A stretch of DNA of 64,000 nucleotides from Planctomycetaceae bacterium (GTDB lineage: Bacteria > Planctomycetota > Planctomycetia > Planctomycetales > Planctomycetaceae): contig JAKFUG010000023.1 in assembly GCA_021732785.1 (NCBI GenBank), positions 62,001 to 126,000 of the forward strand, given 5' to 3'. Positions 53,437 through 62,234 of this stretch are shown one piece after another. Both the position numbers and the translations under genes were made by a program. The notes under the pieces are model-generated. The model saw only the letters and a list, made by a program, of their open reading frames with translations, was not told the origin of the DNA and did not search any database. Within the stretch, counting starts at the first letter, position 1; every line of letters begins with the position of its first letter.

Positions 53437-54471
53437 TCAAACTTTCTGCCGGGACAGAGCCAACTGACACGCCACGCGCGCGGCGGCGATAAAGCCGTCG
53501 GCTGATGCGCGGCCTTGACCGGCGATATCGAAGGCGGTCCCGTGGCTCGGGCTGGTCCGGACGATGGGCAGCCCCAGCGTGATGTTGACCGCCATGTCGA
53601 AGCCGATCAGTTTCAACGCAATATGGCCCTGATCGTGATACATCGCGACGACCCCATCGAACTCTCCGGCGACCGCCCGCCGTAACAACGCATCGGCAGG
53701 AAACGGACCCGTTGCGATCACGCCGACAGCACGAGCGGATTCGACGGCGGGTTCGATACACTCGGCTTCTTCGTTGCCGAACAAGCCGTGCTCCCCAGCA
53801 TGGGGATTGAGCGCACACACACCGATGCGGGGAGTGATGCCGAGTCGCTTCAGAAATCCATCCAGCAGAACGATGGTTTCACGGATGCGGTCAATCGATA
53901 ACAAACCCGGCACGCTGCGAATGGATGTGTGCAATGTCACGTGGGCCACGCCGAGGCCGTTCGGCCCGCGGACGGCGTTTCCTGCGGGAAGATACAACAT
54001 CATGGCGACTTCCTCGATGCCGCATTCGGCCGCGAGAATTTCCGTGTGACCGGGATAATCGAGCCCGGCCAACCGCAGCGCTTCTTTGTGAAGCGGGGCC
54101 GTACAAATGGCGTCGATTTGTCCCGCCAAGGCCGCCCGTGCGGCGGCGACAAGATAATCGTACGCCGCGCGTCCGGCGACTGCCTGAATCTTGCCCGTCG
54201 TGATGCTCAGCACCGCATCATCGGATGGATTCCAACACGCGACCCCTTCCGTCACCGTCTCGGCAGGATCGTTCACGGCAACCACGGAGAGCGGCAAATT
54301 CCATTGTTGCGCCGTCCGCTCCAGAATCACGGGATGGCCGATCACGACGGGATCGCAGAACGAATGCAACTCACCTGTGGTCAGCGCGCGGGCCATGATT
54401 TCGGGGCCGATTCCCGCGACATCGCCCATCGTCAGCGCCAACCGTGGCAAATTCATTCCTGTGTCGTCCAC
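53437..54471 (-). CDS. pdxA: 4-hydroxythreonine-4-phosphate dehydrogenase
   Basis: The protein is 344 aa from 54471 or 339 from the ATG at 54456; neither has a clear ribosome-binding site. PdxA features: LTMGDVAGIGPEI, APLHKEALRLAGLDYPGHTEIL (first metal-binding His), ALNPHAGEHGLFG, YHDQGHIALKL and TSPSHGTAFDIAG. It catalyses an NAD-dependent step in pyridoxal-phosphate synthesis. In the usual family motif the residue after GD is Pro; here it is Val. Confidence 0.93.
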   Translation of the reverse strand: MDDTGMNLPRLALTMGDVAGIGPEIMARALTTGELHSFCDPVVIGHPVILERTAQQWNLPLSVVAVNDPAETVTEGVACWNPSDDAVLSITTGKIQAVAGRAAYDYLVAAARAALAGQIDAICTAPLHKEALRLAGLDYPGHTEILAAECGIEEVAMMLYLPAGNAVRGPNGLGVAHVTLHTSIRSVPGLLSIDRIRETIVLLDGFLKRLGITPRIGVCALNPHAGEHGLFGNEEAECIEPAVESARAVGVIATGPFPADALLRRAVAGEFDGVVAMYHDQGHIALKLIGFDMAVNITLGLPIVRTSPSHGTAFDIAGQGRASADGFIAAARVACQLALSRQKV

Positions 54472-54478
54472 TTGAAGA

Positions 54479-54504
54479 GACCCAGGGATCGGAATCCCTG
54501 GGCT
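54479..54504 (-). terminator. Hairpin between rfbC and pdxA
   Basis: ACCCAGGGATCGGAATCCCTGGG forms a 9-bp stem (in two parts) with a short loop. It resembles the hairpin at 42391 and may mark a transcript end or processing site inside the cluster. Confidence 0.5.
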
Positions 54505-54509
54505 TCACG

Positions 54510-55052
54510 TTAGTCGAATACGTCTGCGTCGCGCAGGAGTTGGCCTTGTTCGTCTTTCGGAGACAGCAAACGGGGCTCGATTGCGGGCCAGTCAATTCCT
54601 AACGCGGGATCGTTCCACAACAGCGTCCGTTCGTCGCCGGGATGATATAACGCCGTGCATTTGTAGAACACGTCGGCAGTTTCGGTCAATGCGCAGAAGC
54701 CATGCGCGAAGCCCGGCGGAATATACAACTGCCGGTGATTCTCGTCGGAAAGCTCGACGCCATACCATTGGCCGAAGGTGGTGGATGATTGGCGCAGATC
54801 AACCGCCACATCCCAGATCGCCCCGCGGAGAACGTACACCAGCTTTCCTTGCGGTTGCTGAAATTGATAGTGCAAGCCGCGGATCGTTCCCCGTTGGGAT
54901 CGCGAGACGTTGTCTTGCACCCACGTCGTCGGCAGCCCCGCTTCGGCATAACGAACGGACTGAAACGTTTCGAGAAAATAGCCGCGCGGGTCCGTAAACA
55001 CGCGCGGTTCGATCTGAATCAATCCGGCCAGCGGCGGCTGTGAAATCTGCAT
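54510..55052 (-). CDS. rfbC: dTDP-4-dehydrorhamnose 3,5-epimerase
   Basis: The protein is 180 aa. The RmlC cupin is clear: PRVFTDPRGYFLETF, QDNVSRSQRGTIRGLHYQ (catalytic His), GKLVYVLRGAIWDVAVDLR, GFAHGFCALTETADVFYKC and GIDWPAIEP. It makes dTDP-L-lyxo-4-hexulose for rhamnose. The rfbA, rfbB and rfbD genes are not adjacent. Its upstream neighbour is the SIS isomerase gene. Confidence 0.95.
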   Translation of the reverse strand: MQISQPPLAGLIQIEPRVFTDPRGYFLETFQSVRYAEAGLPTTWVQDNVSRSQRGTIRGLHYQFQQPQGKLVYVLRGAIWDVAVDLRQSSTTFGQWYGVELSDENHRQLYIPPGFAHGFCALTETADVFYKCTALYHPGDERTLLWNDPALGIDWPAIEPRLLSPKDEQGQLLRDADVFD

Positions 55053-55063
55053 CAGGCTGCGGC

Positions 55064-55681
55064 CTACGCCAGCGTCGGCGCGTGACGGCCGATGCGGTTA
55101 ATGCGGCCGTGGATGTCGTTGAGAATCCAGTGGAACACGGTCAGGTGAACGCATTCCACGATCCCCATGTCATCCAGCGGGACGTGCAGATTCTTCCTGG
55201 CCAGCGACTTCAACTTGCCGCCGTCGTAACCGGTAATGCCCCAGGTCACAAGATCGTGCCGGTTCGCCCACTCAACGGCGTTGAGAATGTTCGGGCTATT
55301 ACCGCTGCCGGAGATCGCCACCAGCACATCGCCGGGCGACGCGAAGTTTTTCAGTTGCTCGACGAAGACACGATCGAAACCTTCATCGTTTCCCCACGCC
55401 AGAATGTACGGCGTGTTATCCGTCAGGCTGAGCACCTTCAACCGCTTCACCGCGTCGTTGGTGAAATCCTTGCGGTCGAGCGTGCTCTTGCCGAGGTCTT
55501 CGCAGAAGTGGGACGAATTCGACCCGCTGCCGCCGTTGCCGCAGATGAAGACGAACTTGCCGTTCTGATACGCCGAGTAGATATCGTCGGCGAGTCCTTC
55601 CGTTTGCGACAAGTCGAGCGTTTCAAAGACTTCGGCAATACGGCGGAGATACGGAGCCGGTTGAAGATGAGCACCTAACAT
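55064..55681 (-). CDS. SIS-domain sugar-phosphate isomerase (GmhA-like)
   Basis: The protein is 205 aa from the ATG at 55681; an ATG at 55690 is 3 codons upstream. SIS features: [56 protein letters not shown] and [12 protein letters not shown]. This matches D-sedoheptulose-7-phosphate isomerase (GmhA) and related DiaA-like proteins, and the H-x3-H-x3 motif near the end suits GmhA. With rfbC and two phosphatases nearby, it may make an activated heptose or other surface sugar. The start of rfbC lies 12 bases after its stop. Confidence 0.85.
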   Translation of the reverse strand: MLGAHLQPAPYLRRIAEVFETLDLSQTEGLADDIYSAYQNGKFVFICGNGGSGSNSSHFCEDLGKSTLDRKDFTNDAVKRLKVLSLTDNTPYILAWGNDEGFDRVFVEQLKNFASPGDVLVAISGSGNSPNILNAVEWANRHDLVTWGITGYDGGKLKSLARKNLHVPLDDMGIVECVHLTVFHWILNDIHGRINRIGRHAPTLA

Positions 55682-55869
55682 CGAACCCATTCCCGTCGAG
55701 ATATTTTTGTTGCGAATTCACCCTCTCGGTTGTATCCGATGAGCGGGGGGAAAGTCATCCCCAAGGGGGAGTTGGCAGTTGCGAGTTGTCCGTTGTCTGT
55801 GAAGAAGAGTTTCCAACGTCCGCTTGCGGTTTCGCGCCCCGTGTTGATCCCACCGCGTGATTACCCACT

Positions 55870-56571
55870 TCAACCGCTGATTCTGCGAACGAATTCCGCA
55901 ATCACCTTCGCGGCGTCAGTCGGTTGGGTTTGCAGGATCAGATGGGGTGCTTCAAAATCCGCAAGCTGTGCATCGGGCCGCAAGGTTCGGACTTCGCGGG
56001 CATTCTGGCTCCGCACCACGGTGTCGTGGGTTCCCCGGAGATCGAGCAGCGGGACCGGGCATTGCCGTAATTCTTCACGCACATCGACTTGCAGAACTTC
56101 ACGAATCCGGCGCGCCACGACTCGCGGTGAAACCTGCGACAACGCTTCACGCAGCAATTGACGGAGTTGCGGAGTGCTATATCCTCCCAGCAGCGCCCGG
56201 GCTTCCGCGAGATGCGAATGCCAGCGGAAGAGCAGTGGCGAAACCAGATGCCGCAGCCATCCCCAATGAGGGCCGAGCGGATTGCGGACGAATGTTCCGC
56301 AGAGAATGACACCTTTCAACTCCGCGGGTCGTTGCGCAGCAATCATGAGCGCCAGCGGCCCGGAAAACGATTCCCCCAGAATGACGAACGGCCCCGACAC
56401 CGGTAGTGCCGCGATGATCCTCGGTAGCAACTCGCCATATCCCAACGGTTCCGTGGCGGGATAAGTGATGACCTGTGGAATCAAATCTGACGGGAGTCGC
56501 TCCAGCAATGGACGAAATAACACACCGGAGCCATCCAGGCCGGGCATCAAAACAAGCGTGATGTTTTCCAT
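55870..56571 (-). CDS. Alpha/beta hydrolase
   Basis: The protein is 233 aa. It has MPGLDGSGVLF (oxyanion-hole region), the nucleophile elbow GESFSGP, LDLRGTHDTVV with the acid residue, and a His near FEAPHLIL, giving a full catalytic triad. It resembles small hydrolases near biosynthetic operons; the substrate is unknown. It is upstream of the SIS isomerase gene by 190 bases, with an unassigned stretch between. Confidence 0.82.
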   Translation of the reverse strand: MENITLVLMPGLDGSGVLFRPLLERLPSDLIPQVITYPATEPLGYGELLPRIIAALPVSGPFVILGESFSGPLALMIAAQRPAELKGVILCGTFVRNPLGPHWGWLRHLVSPLLFRWHSHLAEARALLGGYSTPQLRQLLREALSQVSPRVVARRIREVLQVDVREELRQCPVPLLDLRGTHDTVVRSQNAREVRTLRPDAQLADFEAPHLILQTQPTDAAKVIAEFVRRISG

Positions 56572-56706
56572 GGCGTCTTCGGATTTCCCACTTTTTCCGG
56601 CTCTGGACTCTCAACTCTCCCCTCTCGACTCCCCCACGATTGTCGCCCCCCCGTCCACAACGCTACCTTACCATCAAACCACACCACGCGAAGAAAGTGC
56701 ATCCAC

Positions 56707-57816
56707 ATGAGCGCGCCACAGTGTCGATGGGGAATCCTGGGAGCCGCCGTCATTGCCCGCAAGAACTGGCAGGCGATTCGGCTGTCCGGCAACGGCACCC
56801 TCACCGCGGTGGCCAGCCGCTCGGTGGAGAAGAGCCGGCAATTCATTGCGGAAAATCAGGCCCATGTCCCGTTTCCCACCGTTCCCGCAGCACTCGGTTC
56901 CTATGACGAGTTGCTGAAGCGATCGGATGTCGATGCGATTTATATCCCACTGCCCACGGGCCTTCGCAAGGAATGGGTGATCAAAGCGGCGGAAGCGGGA
57001 AAGCATGTGCTGGTCGAAAAGCCGGTCGGCGTGACCACGGCCGATGTGCGGGACATGCTCGCGGCGTGTCAGAAGTCGGGGGTGCAGTTCATGGACGGCG
57101 TGATGTTCATGCACAGTCAGCGCCTGCAAAAACTCCGAACGGTGATCGACGATGGCGAAAGCATCGGCCGGTTACGACGAATCGCCATGCAGTTCAGCTT
57201 CAACGCCGGTGACGAATTCCTCTCGAACAACATCCGCGTGAGCAGCAATCTGGAACCGCAGGGCTGCCTCGGCGACCTCGGCTGGTACACGATTCGGTTT
57301 GCCTTGTGGACCATGAATTATCAAATGCCGATTCGCGTGACCGGACGGTTGCTCGATGAAGCGAAGCGAGCCGACAGCCCCACGACCGTCCCGTTGGAGT
57401 TCTCCGCGGAGATGCTGTTCCGTGATGGTGTTTCGGCGAGTTTCTACAACTCGTTCCAGACCGAAAACCAGCAGTGGGCCCATCTCAGCGGCACGAAGGG
57501 GTTCGTGCATGTCCCCGACTTTGTGCTGCCATTCTTCGGCAGCGAAGCCGCGTTCACGGTGTCGCAGGCGGCGTTTCACCAGAGCGGTTGCGACTTCAAC
57601 ATGGAAGACCACACGCGGCGTGAAGCCGTGCGGGAATATAGCAACAGCGAAGCGAACGCGCAGGAAACGAACCTGTTCCGGACGTTCAACGACCTCGTGC
57701 TGAGCGGCCGCGTGGACTCGCACTGGGGCGATATCGCGCTGCGAACGCAGATCGTGCTGGATGCCTGTCTGGAGTCCGCGCGAAACGGCAACCGCCCGAT
57801 CGACATCACGGTGTGA
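56707..57816 (+). CDS. Gfo/Idh/MocA family oxidoreductase
   Basis: The protein is 369 aa. The Rossmann segment GILGAAVIARKNWQAI is followed by AVASRSVEKS and the signature HVLVEKPVG, then LMDGVMF-like GVQFMDGVMFMHSQRL, with the GDLGWYTIRFAL region of the family's C-terminal sheet. It oxidises or reduces a sugar or polyol with NAD(P). The substrate is unknown. It is divergent from the hydrolase. Confidence 0.9.
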   Translation: MSAPQCRWGILGAAVIARKNWQAIRLSGNGTLTAVASRSVEKSRQFIAENQAHVPFPTVPAALGSYDELLKRSDVDAIYIPLPTGLRKEWVIKAAEAGKHVLVEKPVGVTTADVRDMLAACQKSGVQFMDGVMFMHSQRLQKLRTVIDDGESIGRLRRIAMQFSFNAGDEFLSNNIRVSSNLEPQGCLGDLGWYTIRFALWTMNYQMPIRVTGRLLDEAKRADSPTTVPLEFSAEMLFRDGVSASFYNSFQTENQQWAHLSGTKGFVHVPDFVLPFFGSEAAFTVSQAAFHQSGCDFNMEDHTRREAVREYSNSEANAQETNLFRTFNDLVLSGRVDSHWGDIALRTQIVLDACLESARNGNRPIDITV

Positions 57817-57823
57817 TTGAGTC

Positions 57824-57858
57824 AGTTGTCAGTTGTCAGTTGTCAGTTGTCAGTTGTC
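57824..57858. repeat. Short tandem repeat, five AGTTGTC units
   Basis: Five perfect copies of AGTTGTC (57824-57858), with partial units on each side, lie 8 bases after the oxidoreductase stop. A 7-base unit in a non-coding position should vary in number between strains. Confidence 0.9.
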
Positions 57859-57924
57859 AGTGGGAAAATACCTTTCCCGCTTGCGCTTTGCAGGACATCC
57901 CAGTTCGCGCGCGATCCAAACCAA

Positions 57925-59004
57925 CTATCGCGCCGCCTTCACCGTCCGAAATCCGCAGTGAAACGTCCCCGATTGCATATCCCCCTTCATCCGGGCGGCG
58001 ACACGGTAACCGATGCAGTAGTTATCGCTGCACATGAAGGACCCGCCGCGCTGCACGCGCTTCGGAATCGTGGGCTCTAACGGATCAATGCTGACCGGCG
58101 GCCCCTGCGGGTTGCGGATGCGGCTCTGGCGATAATAGTCCGGCTGATACCAGTCAGAACACCACTCCCACACGTTGCCCGAAAGGTCGTACAACCCGTA
58201 ATCATTCGCCGGGAACGACTTCACCGGTGACGTTTGCTGGAAGCCATCTTTCACATCGTTCTGCAGCGGGAACTCGCCCTGCCAGATATTGTGCATCCAC
58301 TTGCCGGACGGGTTCCGTTCGTTCCCCCACGGATATTCCTGACCTTCATGCCCACTCCGCGCGGCGTACTCCCACTCCGCTTCAGTCGGCAAACGGTGGC
58401 CCTTCCATTCGCAGTACGCACGGGCATCATCCCATGCGATGTGGACCGCGGGGTGATCCATCCGGCCGTCGAGATTCGAAGCGGGACCTTCGGGCTGCTT
58501 CCAATTCGCCCCCCCGACGTACTTCCAGACCTGATACGGCCACAGAGGATTGTCTTTGCGAAGCGTCTTCGGATCGAAACTCGAATTGAAGCAGATCGAT
58601 CCCGCGATCAGGTTTTCCTCGGGGATGCTCGCGACATCGGGAACCTGCCCGGCGAGGTCTTCGCGCGTGACCTTCTTCTCGGCGACGGTGATGTAGCCGG
58701 TGGCGTCCACAAATTCTTTGAACTGCGCGTTGGTGACTTCGGTTTCGTCCATCCAGAAGCCGTCGAGAGTGACCCGATGAGCGGGGGATTCATCGGGGAA
58801 TTGCGGATTGTTGGTCCCCATGGTGAACGTGCCGCCGGGAATCCAGCGCATGCCGGTCGGTGTGGAACCGGGTTCTTTCACGATCACCGGGGCGTTCGGA
58901 TCCTGGAGATCCGCGGCTTGCGGCACAGGTGTCGATGCGGACTTCGCACATCCGACGATGGCTGCCAGGACGATCAGTCGCCATATCGAATGTTGATGGG
59001 TCAT
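57925..59004 (-). CDS. Formylglycine-generating-enzyme-like lipoprotein
   Basis: The protein is 359 aa from the ATG at 59004. A lipoprotein signal ends at LAAIVGC (Cys19). The FGE-sulfatase domain fills about residues 50-355: RWIPGGTFTMGTNNPQFPDE, HRVTLDGFWMDETEVTNAQF, HIAWDDARAYCEWKGHRLPTEAEWEYAAR, GLYDLSGNVWEWC. Both cysteines of true FGEs are present, Cys325 and Cys330 in RGGSFMCSDNYC, and GFR near the end is also conserved. FGE turns a sulfatase Cys into formylglycine. Many planctomycete relatives lack these Cys residues, so this one may be catalytically competent, on the periplasmic side. Confidence 0.88.
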   Translation of the reverse strand: MTHQHSIWRLIVLAAIVGCAKSASTPVPQAADLQDPNAPVIVKEPGSTPTGMRWIPGGTFTMGTNNPQFPDESPAHRVTLDGFWMDETEVTNAQFKEFVDATGYITVAEKKVTREDLAGQVPDVASIPEENLIAGSICFNSSFDPKTLRKDNPLWPYQVWKYVGGANWKQPEGPASNLDGRMDHPAVHIAWDDARAYCEWKGHRLPTEAEWEYAARSGHEGQEYPWGNERNPSGKWMHNIWQGEFPLQNDVKDGFQQTSPVKSFPANDYGLYDLSGNVWEWCSDWYQPDYYRQSRIRNPQGPPVSIDPLEPTIPKRVQRGGSFMCSDNYCIGYRVAARMKGDMQSGTFHCGFRTVKAAR

Positions 59005-59029
59005 GCCAGTTCTCCGTGATGAGACGAAA

Positions 59030-59061
59030 GCACCCCGGCTGCTCCGGAGCAACCGGGGTGC
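59030..59061. repeat. REP-like palindrome, GCACCCCGGCTGCT family (copy 4, distant)
   Basis: GCACCCCGGCTGCTCC pairs with GGAGCAACCGGGGTGC, with one C/A mismatch. It lies 26 bases upstream of the FGE-like gene start and is about 37 kb from the transposase gene. Confidence 0.85.
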
Positions 59062-59073
59062 ATCATCAACTAT

Positions 59074-59345
59074 GAGCAAAAAAAACCAAATTCCAAGGAC
59101 CAAGTTCCAAACAACATTCAAATTCCAAATTCCAAACTATGATAGGAGTTACGCAGTTGCCCGTTTTTCGGGGGTTTGGGCTGGCTTGCAAACGCCCCAC
59201 TCTACCCATGCCTGGCTATATTCCGGTCAAAAACGGGTCTGATGGGGCAACTGCGTAACTCCTATATGAGAACAATGTCACCGTCTTCGTTTGGAATTTG
59301 GAACTTGTCATTTCCTTGGAGCTTGGAATTTGAAAATTGGAATTT
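59074..59345. repeat. Palindromic AATTCCAAATTCC element interrupted by the MITE
   Basis: The left part (AAATTCCAAGGACCAAGTTC, CAAATTCCAAATTCC) and the right part (TTTGGAATTTGGAACTTG, CTTGGAATTTGAAAATTGG) are inverted counterparts with mismatches, at either side of the insertion at 59143-59264. With the MITE and one TATGA removed, the host palindrome becomes continuous. Confidence 0.65.
59143..59264. mobile_element. 122-bp MITE with 20-bp terminal inverted repeats and TATGA target duplication
   Basis: The left end TAGGAGTTACGCAGTTGCCC and the right end (inverted) are identical over 20 bases. TATGA stands on both sides (59138-59142 and 59265-59269), the expected 5-base target duplication. The interior has no ORF, so the element is non-autonomous and needs a transposase encoded elsewhere. 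It disrupts an AATTCCAAATTCC palindrome. Confidence 0.9.
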
Positions 59346-59357
59346 CCGTTTCGGCCC

Positions 59358-60353
59358 CTACTCCGCAAACGCGGCGTCAAACGCCCGCGCCGACGGAGCA
59401 AAGTCGACGTTCTTAACGTACTGGCACGATTCGCGCGCGCCGTGCTCACGGTCCATCCCCGAATCTTCCCATTCGACCGACAATGGGCCCTGATACTTCG
59501 CAGCATTGAGCGCGCGGATGATTTCCTCGAACTGCACGCCGCCGCGACCGACGCTGCGGAAGTCCCAACCGCGGCGGGCATCGCCGAACGACAAGTGGCT
59601 GGCAAGGATGCCGCTCTTGCCGTTGAGCGTGACCTTCGCGTCCTTCATGTGGACGTGATAAATGCGGTCCGGGAACGCGCGGATGAACTCGACGGGATCA
59701 ACGCCTTGCCAAATCAAATGGCTCGGGTCGAAGTTGAAACCGAATTCTTCGCGACGATCCAGCGCCTGCAGCGCCCGTTCGGCCGTGTAGATATCGAAGG
59801 CGATTTCCGTCGGATGGACTTCCAGCGCGAACTTGACGCCGCATTCCTGGAAGACATCGAGAATCGGATTCCAGCGGTCCGCGAGGAGTTGGAACCCGGC
59901 GTCGTACATCGATTTCGGCGTCGGCGGGAAATCGTAAATCAGATGCCAGACACTGCTGCCGGTGAAGCCGTTGACGATGCCGATACCGAGCTTCTTCGCG
60001 GCGCGGGCGGTGTTCTTCATCTCTTCGGCGGCGCGCTGGTTCACGCCTTCCGGCTTGCCGTCGCCCCACACATATGGTGGGAGAATCGTCTTGTGGCGGG
60101 CATCGATATTGTCGAGCACCGCTTGCCCGACGAGATGGTTCGAAATCGCGAAGACCTGCAGGTCGTACTTTTCTAGAAGCTCACGCTTGCGGGCACAGTA
60201 GCCGTCGTCGGACAGGGCCTTGTCGACTTCAAAGTGGTCGCCCCAGCAGGCCAGTTCGAGACCGTCGTAGCCGAAGTCCTTGGCCTTCTTGCAGAGTTCT
60301 TCCAGCTTGAGATCGGCCCATTGACCGGTAAACAGCGTGACGGGACGGCCCAT
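59358..60353 (-). CDS. Sugar phosphate isomerase/epimerase family (TIM barrel)
   Basis: The protein is 331 aa from the ATG at 60353; the upstream open frame passes through a palindrome and was not used. It has the AP-endonuclease-2-like barrel features: [56 protein letters not shown] and [11 protein letters not shown], providing metal-binding Glu, Asp, His and Glu. No signal peptide is seen, so it is cytoplasmic. The family interconverts ketoses; the substrate is not clear. The next gene upstream is a ThuA protein, typical company for sugar catabolism in planctomycetes. Confidence 0.88.
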   Translation of the reverse strand: MGRPVTLFTGQWADLKLEELCKKAKDFGYDGLELACWGDHFEVDKALSDDGYCARKRELLEKYDLQVFAISNHLVGQAVLDNIDARHKTILPPYVWGDGKPEGVNQRAAEEMKNTARAAKKLGIGIVNGFTGSSVWHLIYDFPPTPKSMYDAGFQLLADRWNPILDVFQECGVKFALEVHPTEIAFDIYTAERALQALDRREEFGFNFDPSHLIWQGVDPVEFIRAFPDRIYHVHMKDAKVTLNGKSGILASHLSFGDARRGWDFRSVGRGGVQFEEIIRALNAAKYQGPLSVEWEDSGMDREHGARESCQYVKNVDFAPSARAFDAAFAE

Positions 60354-60449
60354 CGATCGGATTCCTTGTTGTGTGTTCTGAAGAGGGGAGACACCCAGCG
60401 CGCGGCGAGCTTTGACGGTAAAAATCCGCCGGGGGAAAGTCAAACGTCC

Positions 60450-60576
60450 CTCGTTCCCATGCTCCGCGTGGGAACGGACGGTCGCGACGCTCTGCGTCGC
60501 AACGAGCGTTTCAATCGGCATCCCTACGACGCGGAGCGTCGCAGCCCTGCGTTCCCACGCGGAGCATGGGAACGAG
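60450..60576. repeat. Palindromic repeat, CGTTCCCATGCTCCGCGTGG family
   Basis: Arms 60450-60476 and 60550-60576 are perfect 27-base inverted copies; the loop has a second pair, GACGCTCTGCGTCGC with GCGACGCTCCGCG-like sequence. It lies between the isomerase and ThuA genes. Confidence 0.85.
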
Positions 60577-60586
60577 TTGGAAGCCG

Positions 60587-61483
60587 CTACGGTGCCGACT
60601 TTCGTTGGCTCAGCGCGTCCGGCTTCGGGAAATCTTCGGGAACCGGTTGGGTCACTGCGCCCGTCGCAGCCCATTCCACACCGCGCTGGAACGTCGTGAT
60701 GAAACCGACGCATTCCTGCGAGTAATCGCCGTGGCCGAGGGCGGTGTGAAAGACGCGGCCTTTGCCGAATTTCACCGCCATCAACATCGGTTCGTGACGG
60801 CCGGTCCCGCCGTGTTTCGGATCGGCAAACGCGGTGGCCAACACCTGCATGTTCGCCGCCGGGCCACGGAGTTTATCGTACAGTTCATCTTTCACATGCA
60901 GCCATTCCCGCGGCAAACCTTTCGTGATCGGGTGCTCGGCGTCGCGGGTGATCACCGTGAAATCGTGCTGGGCACCGTGGCTGCCGCCGGGGCCTTTCGA
61001 TTCGTCGCGAACGATGCTGCCGTCGTCTTTTGCGTAGACATACGGGCCGCTCTTTTCATTGCGGCCGCCCCAGCCGCCGAGGCCGATCATTTCGTTGTAT
61101 TCGGGCCATTCAGGGAAGGAATTGTCGGCGGCGTGGACGACGACAAAGCCGCCGCCGTTTTTCACGAACTCGGCGAACTTCTTTTGCGTCTCCGCGGGCC
61201 AGGCCGCGCCGTTGTAGTTCGAGATGACGACGGCGTACTTCGAGAAGTCCGGGGCGAAATTTTCATCGGTTCCCTTCGCCGCGGTGGTGGCGACATCGAC
61301 CGTGAAGAGCCCCGTTTCTTCGAGGTACTTCTTCATCATCTGCGTGGTTTTGGGCCAGATGCCGTGATTGTTCTGGCCGTCAACAATCAACGCGGCCTTC
61401 TTTTCCGCCGCCGCGGCAGTCAGTGCCGTCGTGGCGATGAAGCCCAGAAACAGAAACGTCCAACCGAGCGAGGCGCGTCGCAT
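60587..61483 (-). CDS. ThuA-like domain protein, exported
   Basis: The protein is 298 aa. It has a signal peptide ([21 protein letters not shown]), then the ThuA/glutamine-amidotransferase-like fold: [58 protein letters not shown], and the late segment [16 protein letters not shown]. ThuA domains are linked to trehalose and other sugar utilisation and are abundant in planctomycetes. The catalytic role is not known. Confidence 0.87.
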   Translation of the reverse strand: MRRASLGWTFLFLGFIATTALTAAAAEKKAALIVDGQNNHGIWPKTTQMMKKYLEETGLFTVDVATTAAKGTDENFAPDFSKYAVVISNYNGAAWPAETQKKFAEFVKNGGGFVVVHAADNSFPEWPEYNEMIGLGGWGGRNEKSGPYVYAKDDGSIVRDESKGPGGSHGAQHDFTVITRDAEHPITKGLPREWLHVKDELYDKLRGPAANMQVLATAFADPKHGGTGRHEPMLMAVKFGKGRVFHTALGHGDYSQECVGFITTFQRGVEWAATGAVTQPVPEDFPKPDALSQRKSAP

Positions 61484-62234
61484 GCTGTGTGCTCCCGAAA
61501 GTGTCGATCCGAATGGAAATGATACTATACCGCGGAGTCACGGGCTGCCCAAGGATGGCTACGTCGGGTATTCATTGATTGGTGCATCCTGTGTTTGCCG
61601 GGGAACACCCGTGAACAATTCCGGACTCTGGAGCCCCAACGGGGGTGATATTCGATAGCCCAGCCCGAGGTCTTCCGAAGGGCTGGGTTCGCGATCGCCC
61701 GGCACACCAGCCCCACCGGGGCGCGACTCTTTCCGAACAACACCGTCGCGCCCCGGTGGGGCTGGGCCATGCCCTCCGATCCGTTGACCCAGGGCTGCGC
61801 GAAGACGCTGCGCCCTGGGCTATCGAATTGCGCCCTCATTCGGGGCTGAAGACCAACTTTTCTGTGACCACCAGTCTCCAGATGCACCCTTCACTGATTG
61901 GACATGTTCTTAAAAACCCGGATCTCGATCGCACTCAAGGACGATCATCGGCAAAGCGGCAAGCGTGTTGGGGGCTGATTTGGCACAGCGGTTGCGTTGA
62001 TCGTGTGGCGGTTTCGCCACGCCTTGGCAAAGTCGGCATCCTGTGAAGTGCGAAGGTCTGCCGAGGCGAACAGTCGCGCCGGTTGTGCGGACCCAATTCA
62101 TGGCGATTCGGCAACATGCGCGGCTTCCATCGGGCATCGCCGCCGCTACGGGGTAGATTTCGTCACCGGAGAATTGTCACTTTCACCTCTGGCGATGTGT
62201 CAAATTTGCAATCGCCCGACGGTACGGTTTGACT
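61484..62234. other. Intergenic region with the second multi-hairpin repeat
   Basis: About 750 bases between divergent genes. The repeat at 61618-61876 fills the middle; the rest (61877-62234) has several small open frames on both strands, none recognisable. No terminator or promoter is obvious. Confidence 0.5.
61618..61876. repeat. Multi-hairpin dispersed repeat (copy B)
   Basis: Same-orientation copy of 50139-50413. The ends (TTCCGGACTC and CACCAGTC) and the four stems are conserved (for example AGCCCCACCGGGGC, GCGCCCCGGTGGGGCT, CCCAGGGCTGCGC/GCGCCCTGGGC). Where one arm changes, the other often changes too. Confidence 0.8.

Larger units (their letters stand above)
59005..59357. other. Intergenic region with a REP, a MITE and a larger palindrome
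   Basis: About 350 bases upstream of the FGE-like gene. It contains a REP-like palindrome (59030-59061), a MITE (59143-59264) and the host palindrome into which the MITE inserted (about 59074-59345). No gene is seen. Confidence 0.7.
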
